This document shows positions 6,934-14,234 of a DNA stretch of 20,826 nt, piece after piece. The translations under genes were made by a program, and so were the position numbers. The stretch is from IMG/VR virus record IMGVR_UViG_3300045115_000139, positions 1 to 20,826 of that record. One strand, written 5' to 3'. Position 1 is the first letter of the stretch. Each line of letters begins with the position of its first letter. The DNA comes from a virus. The notes below the pieces were generated by a model. That model saw nothing but the letters and a program-made list of their open reading frames with translations, was not told the origin of the DNA and did not search any database.

Positions 6934-7254
6934 ATGTCCGACGGAACACCGATCAAAAAAGACGTGACCGGCACGCACTTGGGCCGCGCCACGACCGACA
7001 AGCTTGGTCTCTACGGCGTCACGCCCGTGGTCCAAGCCACGGGTGCTTCGCAAGCGGCCGTCACGCAGACCGGCGTGGCTGTCGCGACGACAGCAGCCAC
7101 CAACAGCAGCCCCTATGGTTATGCTCAAGCTCAAGCCGATGCGATCGTGGCCAACCTCAACGCGGCCACCGTGGACATCGCCGCTCTGATCGTGTTGGTG
7201 AACAAGCTCCGCACCGACCTCGTCGCTCTCGGCGCCATCAAGGGCGCCGCCTAA
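6934..7254 (+). CDS. Small virion protein, probable head fibre/decoration protein
   Basis: This 106-aa protein has the pattern DKLGLYGVTPVVQATGAS near its start, then a small low-complexity Ala/Thr middle, then a helix and the closing segment LVALGAIKGAA. Proteins with a GxxGVTPVxQ motif and such a C-terminus are common beside capsid genes in phages and are sometimes annotated as head fibre proteins. The exact role is not established here. I chose the ATG at 6934, after a pyrimidine/A leader (aacgcatccctcccat). Upstream in-frame codons would run through the capsid hairpin and are unlikely to be translated. Confidence 0.65.
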   Translation: MSDGTPIKKDVTGTHLGRATTDKLGLYGVTPVVQATGASQAAVTQTGVAVATTAATNSSPYGYAQAQADAIVANLNAATVDIAALIVLVNKLRTDLVALGAIKGAA

Positions 7255-7265
7255 CCGCCCCAGCC

Positions 7266-7571
7266 ATGCCGACACCGTCGCCCCTCGACGCGCAAGCGTT
7301 GAACGCGTTGCTCCAGACACGCGGCGAAACAGCCTCGTTTCGCGGCGCGTCGGTGTCGGCACTGGTGGATCGCCTCACGCGGCCCGCCCCCATTCCAGGG
7401 CGCGTGGACGCATCCCCAACCGAAGGCGTTACGGTGTGGCTCATGCTCAGCCAAGTGACCGCGCCGCGCCCCGGCGAAATCATCACCGACAGCAACGGCT
7501 TCAAGCTGCGCATCACGCGCAGTGATTTCATTGGGCACTCGTGGCAGTGCCTTTGCTCGACCGACCGATGA
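7266..7571 (+). CDS. Probable head-completion (head closure) protein
   Basis: This 101-aa protein lies between the capsid genes and a tail-completion-like gene. The N-terminal half is helical and variable. The C-terminal half (VTAPRPGEIITDSNGFKLRI) resembles a small beta-rich fold as seen in FII-like connectors. The family is not recognised with certainty; the role is inferred from order. Its start follows the previous stop by only 11 bases (leader ccgccccagcc), and its stop overlaps the next start by ATGA. Confidence 0.55.
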   Translation: MPTPSPLDAQALNALLQTRGETASFRGASVSALVDRLTRPAPIPGRVDASPTEGVTVWLMLSQVTAPRPGEIITDSNGFKLRITRSDFIGHSWQCLCSTDR

Positions 7572-8209
7572 TCCAGATTGACGCCAGCGAAGTCGAGCGC
7601 CTCAACCGCAACTTGCAGGCTTACGTCGCGCTCTCGGGGCGCGCCGCGGATGAAGTCGTGCGCAAGAAAGGCGAAGACCTGCGCATCCAACTGGCGCGCG
7701 AGTTTTTCCGGCAGCGCTGGAAGGGTGGCCGGGGCGTCGCCTGGCGCGAATTCAAGAGACGCGTGAGAGCAGGCGAAGGGACTCTCGTCCGGCTCAAGTC
7801 TGTTTCCTCCCGTTTCCTCGCGGCTTCGGGCAAGGAACTTCCGGCCACCGACAAACGCGGGCGCCCCCTCACATCGTGGCAGCAACTCGTCTGGCAAGAA
7901 ATTGCCCGGCGACAACACGGCGTTGGCGCGCTCGGCGCGACCTTCCTCGTCCACCGCTGGCAGCACAGCGGCGGCGAAAAGAAGCTGGTCGCGAATCGCT
8001 CGCGCCTTTCCGGCAACTACCACAAGCGGGCGCTCGACATCGTGCTGCGCGACGGCGCCTACACGCTCGAGGCCAAGACCCCGGGAATTGCGGCTGTGGG
8101 TAGCCGTTACGGTCTCATCACGAAGGCGCTCGCGAGTGTGAACGCCGACACCGAAAAGTATCTGACGCGCAAGATGGAAGAGGCCGCGAAACTTGCTTTA
8201 CCGAAATGA
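7568..8209 (+). CDS. Probable tail-completion / minor tail protein (gpZ or HK97 gp10-like)
   Basis: This 213-aa protein begins MIQIDASEVERLNRNLQAYV, then GRAADEVVRKKGEDLRIQLA. This helical opening, with a predicted domain of short strands and basic helices, is typical of gp10/gpZ-type proteins that join head and tail. The chain is rich in Arg and Lys, and its C-terminal half (GAYTLEAKTPGIAAVGSRYG) may carry the strand-turn core. It is coupled to the upstream gene by ATGA (start 7568; a GTG at 7541 would overlap more) and to the 33-aa ORF downstream in the same way. The assignment is from position and overall pattern. Confidence 0.55.
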   Translation: MIQIDASEVERLNRNLQAYVALSGRAADEVVRKKGEDLRIQLAREFFRQRWKGGRGVAWREFKRRVRAGEGTLVRLKSVSSRFLAASGKELPATDKRGRPLTSWQQLVWQEIARRQHGVGALGATFLVHRWQHSGGEKKLVANRSRLSGNYHKRALDIVLRDGAYTLEAKTPGIAAVGSRYGLITKALASVNADTEKYLTRKMEEAAKLALPK

Positions 8210-8307
8210 CCTGGTGGTGGCGCATCCTAAAAACGCTGCGGTTCGCCGTGAACGAAAGCGGCGAGTTTCTTGTTGACCAAACCGGCAGGCGCCTGCGCCT
8301 GCACTAA
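8206..8307 (+). CDS. 33-aa coupled small protein of unknown function
   Basis: This ORF starts on the ATGA that ends the previous gene and stops 10 bases before the tail-fibre gene. The peptide has three tryptophans after MT, then basic and polar residues (RILKTLRFAVNESGEFLVDQ), and ends RRLRLH. Its exact coupling, and the fact that it fills the only gap between two structural genes, support real translation, but the length gives little statistical weight. It could serve only to keep ribosomes engaged up to the next gene. Confidence 0.45.
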   Translation: MTWWWRILKTLRFAVNESGEFLVDQTGRRLRLH

Positions 8308-8317
8308 AAAAAACACT

Positions 8318-10273
8318 ATGGGAACTTTCCGTCTCAAAGACGCGCCGAACATCGGCACCGTGGACAGCGCCGAGCGCTTCGTGGTGGACGGCGCCAACGG
8401 CGTGCGATCCATCGCCAAAAGCGATCTGGTCACCGACCTGGCCGCAGTCATCAAAGCCGCGCCGAGCACGTTCAAGCTGGCGACGCTCGATTCGGGGAAC
8501 AAGGTGCCGACGACGCAGTTGCCGGCGAGCCTGAGCGGGTCGCTGAATTACAAGGGAGGGATCGCTGGGGCGAGTGTGCCGGCGACGAGCACGGCCGCCG
8601 GTGATTACTATGTGATCTCGAGCGCGGGGACGAGCCAGAGCAAGACCTGGGCGGTGGGTGACCTGGCGATCTACGAGGGGACGAGCGGGAATTGGTCGCA
8701 GATCGCGGCGGGGGCGGATTTGGCGGCGGTGAACAACTTGAGCGATGTGGCGGATGTGTTCACATCGCTCCAGAATGTGGATGGGGAGCCGCGCGGGGGG
8801 CCGCAGCCGGCGATCATTTTCGATGGGAACACGGCGGTGAACAGCGCGGTGAAGACGCAGTTGGTGGGGCAGCCGCTCGGGACCGGGGATGTGAGCATCT
8901 CGGTGAAGTTCGAGGTGCCGACGGACGCGACGCGGGCGTTCGGGGTGTGTTACCTGGGGGACGGGGCGTCGGGGGACAGCGGCAATTCGCTCTCGATCGA
9001 CATCAGTAGCGGGACGCTGCGGGTCGGGAACAAGGTCTCGAGCACGTATCACTCGAAGACGAGCAGCGGTTTTGTGGTGGCCTACGGGGGGCGCGTGGTG
9101 CGGCTGGATGTGACGCGCGCGGGCAGCGCGATGGCCTGCTACCTGAACGGGGTGTTGTTCTTGAGTGAGACGGACTCGAGTTGGGCGACGAATCTGGGGA
9201 CGAGCCCGTATTTGCAGGTGGGGACGCGGAGCGGCTCGGACACGTTCCTCGGCGAGGTGCATCGGGCGCAGGTGTGGAATCTGGCGCTGACCGCGGCGGA
9301 GGTGAAGATGAACATCCGCACGGGGATTCCGTTCAAGTATCGGTGGGGAACTGCCGTGGATCTGATCAACTCGACGACGCCGACGCTGAACGGCGGGTTC
9401 GAAACGGCGGGCGGCGGCGGGGCGGATGTGTTCGCTTCTTGGGCGGAGGCTGTGGCCGGGACGTCAACGCTGAACGATGAGACTACCGCGTTCCACGGCG
9501 GCGCTCATGCGTGCAGGATGGATATCGACGGCAGCAACAGCCTCGCGCAGGTCAGCCAGCCCCTGCTGACGCTTGGGAAGGCATACCGGGTGGACCTGTG
9601 GGCCAAGTCGTCGAGCGGCACGCCGGACATTAGCATCGGCTGCGCGAGCGGCACGTCCGGGACGCATTATCACATAGTGACGCTGAGTGCGAGCTACGCT
9701 CAGATCACGAAGCGATTCGAAGCGAACAACGCCTCGTTCGTTATCAAGCGGTCCTCGGCGACGGGCCTTTCACTTTATGTGGATGATGTGACGCTGACGC
9801 CAGTCGGCTGCATCTGCGATTTGGATTTTTCGGTGGGCAAAGGGCTGTTTTTCCCGGATCGATCGAGCAACCGTTTCGGGGCGGTGGGTCAAACGACGGT
9901 GAGCCCGGTGCATCGGTTCGAGCGGAATTATGGGAATTACGTGCGCGTGGTGACGTTCGCGCACGGGGATATTTCGGCGACGGCCGCGACGACGAAGCTG
10001 CTGGACTTGCCGCCGAATTGCGCGGTGGAAGAAATCGAGTTTGACCGTGAAGCGGCTTTCGACGCGGGGATTACGCTGGACGTCGGCATCACGGGCACGA
10101 CGGGGAAGTTCGTGAGCGCGCAGGCGGTCGATGCGACCGGGAAGGTGCGGGTGGCGAGCGGCAGCTTGGTGAGCGAGAGCGCGAGCGCGTGGACCTCGGT
10201 GTGGATCAAGAAGAGCGGGTCGACGACGGTGGGGAGCACGAAGGTGCGAGTGGTGGTGAAGATTAGGGGATAA
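8318..10273 (+). CDS. Tail fibre / receptor-binding protein with LamG-like and CBM-like domains
   Basis: This 651-aa protein has a modular adhesin layout. Residues 1-57 (MGTFRLKDAPNIGTVDSAER...) look like a short virion-anchoring segment. Residues 58-150 contain the fibre-type pattern GNKVPTTQLPASLSG and AVGDLAIYEGTSGNWSQIA. About 165-330 form a concanavalin/LamG-like jelly roll. About 350-497 form a carbohydrate-binding-module-like domain (NGGFETAGG ... LYVDDVTLTPVG). The C-terminal 150 residues are a beta-rich end domain. Base composition flips from C-rich to G-rich near codon 58, so the adhesin part may have been acquired. The ATG at 8318 has the leader aaaaaaaacact. Placement before the tail genes is unusual. 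Confidence 0.8.
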   Translation: MGTFRLKDAPNIGTVDSAERFVVDGANGVRSIAKSDLVTDLAAVIKAAPSTFKLATLDSGNKVPTTQLPASLSGSLNYKGGIAGASVPATSTAAGDYYVISSAGTSQSKTWAVGDLAIYEGTSGNWSQIAAGADLAAVNNLSDVADVFTSLQNVDGEPRGGPQPAIIFDGNTAVNSAVKTQLVGQPLGTGDVSISVKFEVPTDATRAFGVCYLGDGASGDSGNSLSIDISSGTLRVGNKVSSTYHSKTSSGFVVAYGGRVVRLDVTRAGSAMACYLNGVLFLSETDSSWATNLGTSPYLQVGTRSGSDTFLGEVHRAQVWNLALTAAEVKMNIRTGIPFKYRWGTAVDLINSTTPTLNGGFETAGGGGADVFASWAEAVAGTSTLNDETTAFHGGAHACRMDIDGSNSLAQVSQPLLTLGKAYRVDLWAKSSSGTPDISIGCASGTSGTHYHIVTLSASYAQITKRFEANNASFVIKRSSATGLSLYVDDVTLTPVGCICDLDFSVGKGLFFPDRSSNRFGAVGQTTVSPVHRFERNYGNYVRVVTFAHGDISATAATTKLLDLPPNCAVEEIEFDREAAFDAGITLDVGITGTTGKFVSAQAVDATGKVRVASGSLVSESASAWTSVWIKKSGSTTVGSTKVRVVVKIRG

Positions 10274-10280
10274 TGAGCTC

Positions 10281-10304
10281 ACACGAAGACACGAAGACAC
10301 GAAA
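10281..10304 (+). repeat. Three 8-bp direct repeats abutting a start codon
   Basis: acacgaag occurs twice (10281-10288, 10289-10296), then acacgaaa (10297-10304), directly followed by the ATG of the next gene. The array forms the complete leader and is A/C-rich, fitting the non-Shine-Dalgarno starts seen here. Confidence 0.85.
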
Positions 10305-10490
10305 ATGAAAACGATCGCAATTGTGACTATCAAGCCCCTCGAGGGCAAAGTGGAATACGGCGTGCAGCAGGACGGCCAATGGCTGGTGCATGGCATCGTG
10401 ATCGCGCTCGAGGTGGGGGCCGACACGATCGGGCACGAGATCATCGCGGCGGCGACGGCGGACGCGGAGGCGCGCGGATTGCTGAGCTAA
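10305..10490 (+). CDS. 61-aa hypothetical protein
   Basis: I do not recognise this protein. It opens with a short strand pair (MKTIAIVTIKPLEGKVEYGV), then VQQDGQWLVHGIVIALEV, and ends in an Ala-rich helix (AAATADAEARGLLS); no membrane segment or signal peptide is evident. It stands between the tail fibre and the probable lysis genes, so it may belong to either group. The leader is the 8-bp repeat array. Confidence 0.6.
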   Translation: MKTIAIVTIKPLEGKVEYGVQQDGQWLVHGIVIALEVGADTIGHEIIAAATADAEARGLLS

Positions 10491-10504
10491 CGCTCCAGGA
10501 GCCA

Positions 10505-10789
10505 ATGGAGCGAAAGGCACCATTCTTGGAGCGGTTGAACAGCGGGTTCGGCGCTGTCGCCGCTGCCACCGCGATCCTGGCTGCGATTGGCGCCCCGTTC
10601 GTCGCGTTCTACCGCATCCAATCGCTCGAAGCCGGGCAGATCGAGCTTCGCGCTGCGTATAAGGAGATCGACAAAAAGCTTCAGGCCACACGGGAAGACG
10701 CCCTCCTGATCGGCTCCAAACTCGACGCCATCCAGAGCGAGATCAAGCGCCTGAGTGGCTTGCTCGACGACCAGAAAAAGCGCCCATGA
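10505..10789 (+). CDS. Membrane-anchored coiled-coil protein, candidate inner-membrane spanin or holin-associated protein
   Basis: This 94-aa protein has a short basic N-terminus, one hydrophobic segment at about 15-36 (FGAVAAATAILAAIGAPFVA), then a charged heptad-rich helix to the end (residues 40-90). That is the architecture of i-spanins (Rz) and of XhlA-like holin partners. The next gene, coupled by ATGA, encodes a lipoprotein, which strengthens a spanin-type reading. aggag lies four bases before the ATG, one of the few Shine-Dalgarno-like starts here. No endolysin or clear holin is visible in the window, so the lysis assignment is an inference. Confidence 0.55.
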   Translation: MERKAPFLERLNSGFGAVAAATAILAAIGAPFVAFYRIQSLEAGQIELRAAYKEIDKKLQATREDALLIGSKLDAIQSEIKRLSGLLDDQKKRP

Positions 10790-11532
10790 GAGCCATCCTC
10801 GCATGTGTTGTCTTCGCGCTGCTGCTCACCGGCTGCACGTTCGCGCGCCAAAAGCAGGCCAAGGCAACTGAGGCCTTGGCCGGCAACCATGCCGCGCTCG
10901 ACGAGCAGAGCCGCGCATTGACGACCGGAGTGGTGGACTCGCTGAGCCTGGCCCCGACCAATCCACCGACGGCCCTGGCCCTTGACCTGGCCAAGCGGGA
11001 TCAGATCATCGAGGGTCTCCCAACGAACCGCATCGACGTGCCGTCCATCCTGGCGGGCGTCAAAACGGCTCAGGACGCGCTGGACGCTCGGTTCCGCTCC
11101 ATTGACACGCTCCTGGCCCAGAAAGCCACGCTGGAAGCCAGCCTGCGCGCAGCCGAGGCAAAATTGATCGAGATGGGTCGGCTCTATGAGGCTGAGCGCA
11201 ACCGGGGAATTCTGCGGCGAATCTGGAGTGGCGTCATCGGTGCGCTCGGCCTCGGTGGTGTCATCGCGCTGGTGATGCTGTGCCCCGCGTTGTTGCCCCT
11301 CGCCGGGCGGCTCGTTGGGGCCATCGTCGCCAAACTCCCGAGCCTCGCGGGTTACCTCGGCCTGGTCTCGCACCGGGCGTTCGATTCCGTCGTCAAAGGC
11401 GTGGGCGAAGTCCGCGCGGCGCTCGACAAGTCGAGCGCCTTCCGCCAGCAGCTTGACAACGAACTGCTCAAAGCCACCGACGAAGATCACCGCCGCCTCA
11501 TCGACGCGCGCCGCGCCGTCCTCAATGTGTGA
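10786..11532 (+). CDS. Lipoprotein with internal membrane segment (u-spanin-like candidate)
   Basis: This 248-aa protein has an N-terminal signal with lipobox LLTGC and lipidated Cys17. The residue after Cys is Thr, which favours the outer membrane. A helical, probably coiled-coil segment covers about 92-140. A hydrophobic stretch at about 148-185 (GLGGVIALVMLCPALLPLAG and following) can span a membrane once or twice. A charged C-terminus of about 60 residues follows. An outer-membrane lipid anchor plus an inner-membrane helix in one chain is the plan of unimolecular spanins such as T1 gp11, although those end at the membrane helix. Coupling to the coiled-coil membrane gene upstream fits a lysis role. 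It is not proven; it could also be a structural or exclusion lipoprotein. Confidence 0.6.
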   Translation: MRAILACVVFALLLTGCTFARQKQAKATEALAGNHAALDEQSRALTTGVVDSLSLAPTNPPTALALDLAKRDQIIEGLPTNRIDVPSILAGVKTAQDALDARFRSIDTLLAQKATLEASLRAAEAKLIEMGRLYEAERNRGILRRIWSGVIGALGLGGVIALVMLCPALLPLAGRLVGAIVAKLPSLAGYLGLVSHRAFDSVVKGVGEVRAALDKSSAFRQQLDNELLKATDEDHRRLIDARRAVLNV

Positions 11533-12041
11533 TCCTCGACGACTTCCAAGCCGGCATCGTCAACGCGCTCAAGGACGACGCGTATTTCACGCGGTCACCC
11601 GCGGTGCCGGTCTTTGCCGAGGACCAACCGCAAGCGCACAAGGACGCGGCGGACGCGCTCGGGCAAGTCGGAATCGTAGTGCTGGCGGGCGAGCCAGTGG
11701 TGAGCATCGGCGATTATCGCGACAAGATCATGATGCAATGCACGGTCGCGCTGATCGAGAATACGGACCTGAATCGCGGCCAATCGGGCACCGGACGCAA
11801 GGCCCGGCAACTCGGGCTCAAAGCCTGGGCGCTCCTGCACGAGCGAATGCTCGGCCTGATCGAGTTGCGTTGCGCGAGCCTGCAACAAGCGGCGGCGGGC
11901 GAGGGCCTCGTCGTCTGGGAGCTTGAGGTGCGCGCGGATTTCCCTTTCGCGGTCATCAAGACCTTGCTCGTGGATCAAAACGACGCGGGCGCAGCCGATC
12001 AAAACGGCAACATAGGAGAGTATCAACCGACAGAACCTTAG
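11529..12041 (+). CDS. Probable tail terminator protein (gpU-like)
   Basis: This 170-aa protein starts with GTG in a GTGA overlap with the lipoprotein gene. A helical N-terminus (ILDDFQAGIVNALKDDAYF) is followed by strands (VGIVVLAGEPVV, KIMMQCTVALIEN) and a helix with KARQLGLKAWALLHERMLG. This pattern matches tail terminator/minor tail protein U-type folds that cap the tail tube. It directly precedes the presumed tube gene, as in lambda (U then V). The last 20 residues are polar and probably disordered. Confidence 0.6.
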   Translation: MILDDFQAGIVNALKDDAYFTRSPAVPVFAEDQPQAHKDAADALGQVGIVVLAGEPVVSIGDYRDKIMMQCTVALIENTDLNRGQSGTGRKARQLGLKAWALLHERMLGLIELRCASLQQAAAGEGLVVWELEVRADFPFAVIKTLLVDQNDAGAADQNGNIGEYQPTEP

Positions 12042-12044
12042 CTT

Positions 12045-12521
12045 ATGAGTTCATTCTACGCTTACGCCACCGTGAAAGGCACGGGCACCGATGTCTCCGG
12101 CACCCGCAGCAAAATCGCCTGGTCCGGGATCGCCACCGGTGCCGCGCACCAGATCAACGGGTTGTCCTTCTCGCACGAGCGCGCCATCGGCGAGTTGCGC
12201 GACAGCGAAGGCCGTTTGCAGGGCTTCTCGCGCGCCGAGGAGGCCACCGAACAACTCGACCTCGAGATCGTCGTCCGCGCGGCGACGCTCGCCGGCAGCC
12301 TGAACAGCTTGATCCCACCGCCGGACCTGGGCGTCATCACGCTGAGCAACTGCCACGACCCCGCCGGCCAATCCAACCCGACGCTGTTCAACGGCGATTG
12401 GCTCTACAAGAGCGGATGGAAAGTCACGCTCGGCGAGGAGGAGGCGAAAATCAGTTGCACGGTCTTCCGCTACCCGGGCTGCTCGAAGACCATCGCGCAA
12501 CTCACCACCGTGGTCTCGTGA
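12045..12521 (+). CDS. Probable major tail tube protein
   Basis: This 158-aa beta-rich protein lies between the tail terminator and the presumed assembly chaperone, where the tail tube subunit is expected. The sequence alternates strand segments (GTRSKIAWSGIATGAAHQIN, ATEQLDLEIVVRAATLA) and ends in WKVTLGEEEAKISCTVFRY, a strand pair typical of tube proteins. No specific family signature is certain. The leader (gacagaaccttagctt) has no Shine-Dalgarno. Its stop overlaps the next GTG start. Confidence 0.58.
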   Translation: MSSFYAYATVKGTGTDVSGTRSKIAWSGIATGAAHQINGLSFSHERAIGELRDSEGRLQGFSRAEEATEQLDLEIVVRAATLAGSLNSLIPPPDLGVITLSNCHDPAGQSNPTLFNGDWLYKSGWKVTLGEEEAKISCTVFRYPGCSKTIAQLTTVVS

Positions 12522-13111
12522 CGCCGGAGGTCCAATACGCGCGGGCCTGTTTCCCAGCGCCGTGGACGATTCTCGGCGTGCAGTTGGAACGCTTCACGCT
12601 CGCCCACCTGCTGGCCCTCCAGAGCCTCGACTCGCCCCTGCTCGGCACCGGCCCGGTGACACTCGGCGCGCTCACCGTGGCCGTCTGGGTCTGCGCCCAA
12701 CGCTCTCACGCCCTCGCCGTGGCCTTGCATCGGCCTCTGCCCTGGCGCTGGCGCTGGTGGGCCCTGCAACTGCGCTGGCTCCGGCGTCGCTGCCCGGGAC
12801 TCGTCGAATCACGCGCGGAATTGCTCCGGCAATATCTCGCCGATGCCGTCGCTTGGCCACGCTACTGGCGCCAGCCAACGACCCAAGACTCGCGCTCGCT
12901 GAGCGCCCCGCACGCCCTCGTTGTTAAGCAGTCCCTCATCCGCGATTGTGGCTACACCCCCGAGGCCGCCCTCGCCTTGCCGGTCAGCCAGGCGCACTGG
13001 GAATACGCCGCGCTCCTCGAGCGCGAAGGCATCATCAAACTGCGCAGCCGCGATGACGATGAAGTGAGCCGGATGCTCGAGCAACTCGAACAAACTCCCG
13101 CCAATGGCTGA
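12518..13111 (+). CDS. Probable tail assembly chaperone
   Basis: This 197-aa helical protein stands between tube and tape measure, the position of gpG/gpGT-type chaperones. It starts with GTG in a GTGA overlap with the tube gene and overlaps the tape-measure start by 8 bases. It is rich in Trp, Arg and Leu (PLPWRWRWWALQLRWLRRR), and its C-terminal acidic part (LRSRDDDEVSRMLEQLEQ) resembles chaperone tails. I saw no slippery heptamer in the right frame for a lambda-type frameshift, so it appears to be made as one chain. The function is inferred from order. Confidence 0.5.
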   Translation: MTPEVQYARACFPAPWTILGVQLERFTLAHLLALQSLDSPLLGTGPVTLGALTVAVWVCAQRSHALAVALHRPLPWRWRWWALQLRWLRRRCPGLVESRAELLRQYLADAVAWPRYWRQPTTQDSRSLSAPHALVVKQSLIRDCGYTPEAALALPVSQAHWEYAALLEREGIIKLRSRDDDEVSRMLEQLEQTPANG

Positions 13112-14234
13112 AGCCTCACTACTGATTCGCATCAAGGCCGACGGCGCTGGCGTCGCCAAGGGCGTCAGTGCCGCCACCGGCCATTTCTCGAAGCTCGACC
13201 AGGCAGCCCGGGGCATTGGTCGCCGCGTCACGGCAGCGGCCGGGGCATGGTTCGGGCTCGAGCAGATCAAGAAGACCGTCGAGTTTGGCGCGCGCATGGA
13301 CGATCTCTCGCAGCGGATGGGCGTCGGCACGGAGGCGCTTCAGGCGTGGGACTATGCCGCCCAAAAAGGCGGCGCAACCATCGAGGATGTCGCGGGCTCC
13401 TACAAGAAGATGCAGATCGCCCAGATTAAGGCACTTGCTGGCGACGAACAGCAGATCGAGGCCTTCGGTCGACTGGGTGTTACTGCCGCGGATTTGAAAG
13501 CCAAAAAGCCCGAGCAACTCTTCGAGCAACTTGGGGCAACCATCGGTAAAATGCCGCATTCGGCTCAACTGGTGGCCGACATGGTCGAGGTGTTCGGCAA
13601 ACAAGGCGACACGATTCTGCCGATATTCCGTGACGGTTTTGCCGACGCCGCCGAGGAGGCCCGGAAACTGGGCGTGGTCATCCAGGATGATACCATCAAA
13701 AAGCTCGCTGCCCTCGACGATCGATTGATGGTGACTGGCAAACGGCTCACAGCCACCCTCGCCGAGCCGCTCGCAACGTTTGTTGGTTGGATCGAAAAAG
13801 CAATTCGCTACGTCACCCGCTTGCTGGGATTTATTGGCGGCGTTGCCGGCGGCCTGTCCGCTGGCCTGTCGTTAAAAGAGGCCAAGGCAGCAGCACAGCG
13901 GCAAATCGACGAGGCATACCCGAAGGAACCCGACGTGGCGCCCGCCGCTGCGGGCAAGCGCATCGAGCAAGTGGCGCCTGACACGACCGGGGTGAAGACC
14001 AAGAAATCGCGTGAACGTCTCAGCGTTGGCGCGCCGAAGGGGGACGAACTCACGCGCATCGGGCTTTTCCGCGGCGCGGGCGATCGGACTCTCGTGGAGA
14101 TAGCGCGCCTCCAGCAGTCCCAGTTGACGCGCCTCGAGCAATTGGCCGCGGCGACCACATCGATTGACGCGACGGTCAAGCGCACCACCACCGAGTCGAG
14201 CTACGCAATGGTGCAGTCCGAGCAATTCATGTGA
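13104..14234 (+). CDS. Tape measure protein (short)
   Basis: This 376-aa helical protein begins MAEASLLIRIKADGAGVAKG, the usual tape-measure opening, followed by FSKLDQAARGIGRRVTAAAG and the motif MDDLSQRMGVGTEALQAWDY, common in tape measures. A hydrophobic segment at about 238-256 (LLGFIGGVAGGLSAGLSL) may be the membrane-active part. It sets tail length and is ejected ahead of the DNA. Using the published ruler of about 1.5 angstrom per residue, 376 residues would give a tail near 55 nm, short for a siphovirus. No peptidoglycan hydrolase domain is visible in it. Confidence 0.8.
   Translation: MAEASLLIRIKADGAGVAKGVSAATGHFSKLDQAARGIGRRVTAAAGAWFGLEQIKKTVEFGARMDDLSQRMGVGTEALQAWDYAAQKGGATIEDVAGSYKKMQIAQIKALAGDEQQIEAFGRLGVTAADLKAKKPEQLFEQLGATIGKMPHSAQLVADMVEVFGKQGDTILPIFRDGFADAAEEARKLGVVIQDDTIKKLAALDDRLMVTGKRLTATLAEPLATFVGWIEKAIRYVTRLLGFIGGVAGGLSAGLSLKEAKAAAQRQIDEAYPKEPDVAPAAAGKRIEQVAPDTTGVKTKKSRERLSVGAPKGDELTRIGLFRGAGDRTLVEIARLQQSQLTRLEQLAAATTSIDATVKRTTTESSYAMVQSEQFM

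Noticed and set aside
5804-6949. 381-aa minus-strand ORF opposite the capsid gene
   Set aside because: It is a GC-rich shadow frame antisense to well-supported protease and capsid genes, with no recognisable domain. Long antisense frames are expected at this base composition.
8198-9262. 354-aa minus-strand ORF opposite the tail fibre
   Set aside because: Its translation is dominated by Arg, His and Pro in low-complexity runs, typical of an antisense shadow. The plus-strand frame has clear domain structure.
12400-12521. Lambda-type -1 programmed frameshift between tail tube/chaperone genes
   Set aside because: tggaaag at 12417-12423 resembles the lambda slippery core, but the zero-frame codons (tgg aaa gtc) do not fit the X XXY YYZ register. 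A GTGA coupled start explains the downstream gene.
12752-12759. Chi-like octamer gctggtgg
   Set aside because: It is a single match to the E. coli Chi sequence in GC-rich coding DNA. The host is probably not an enterobacterium, and one copy is expected by chance.
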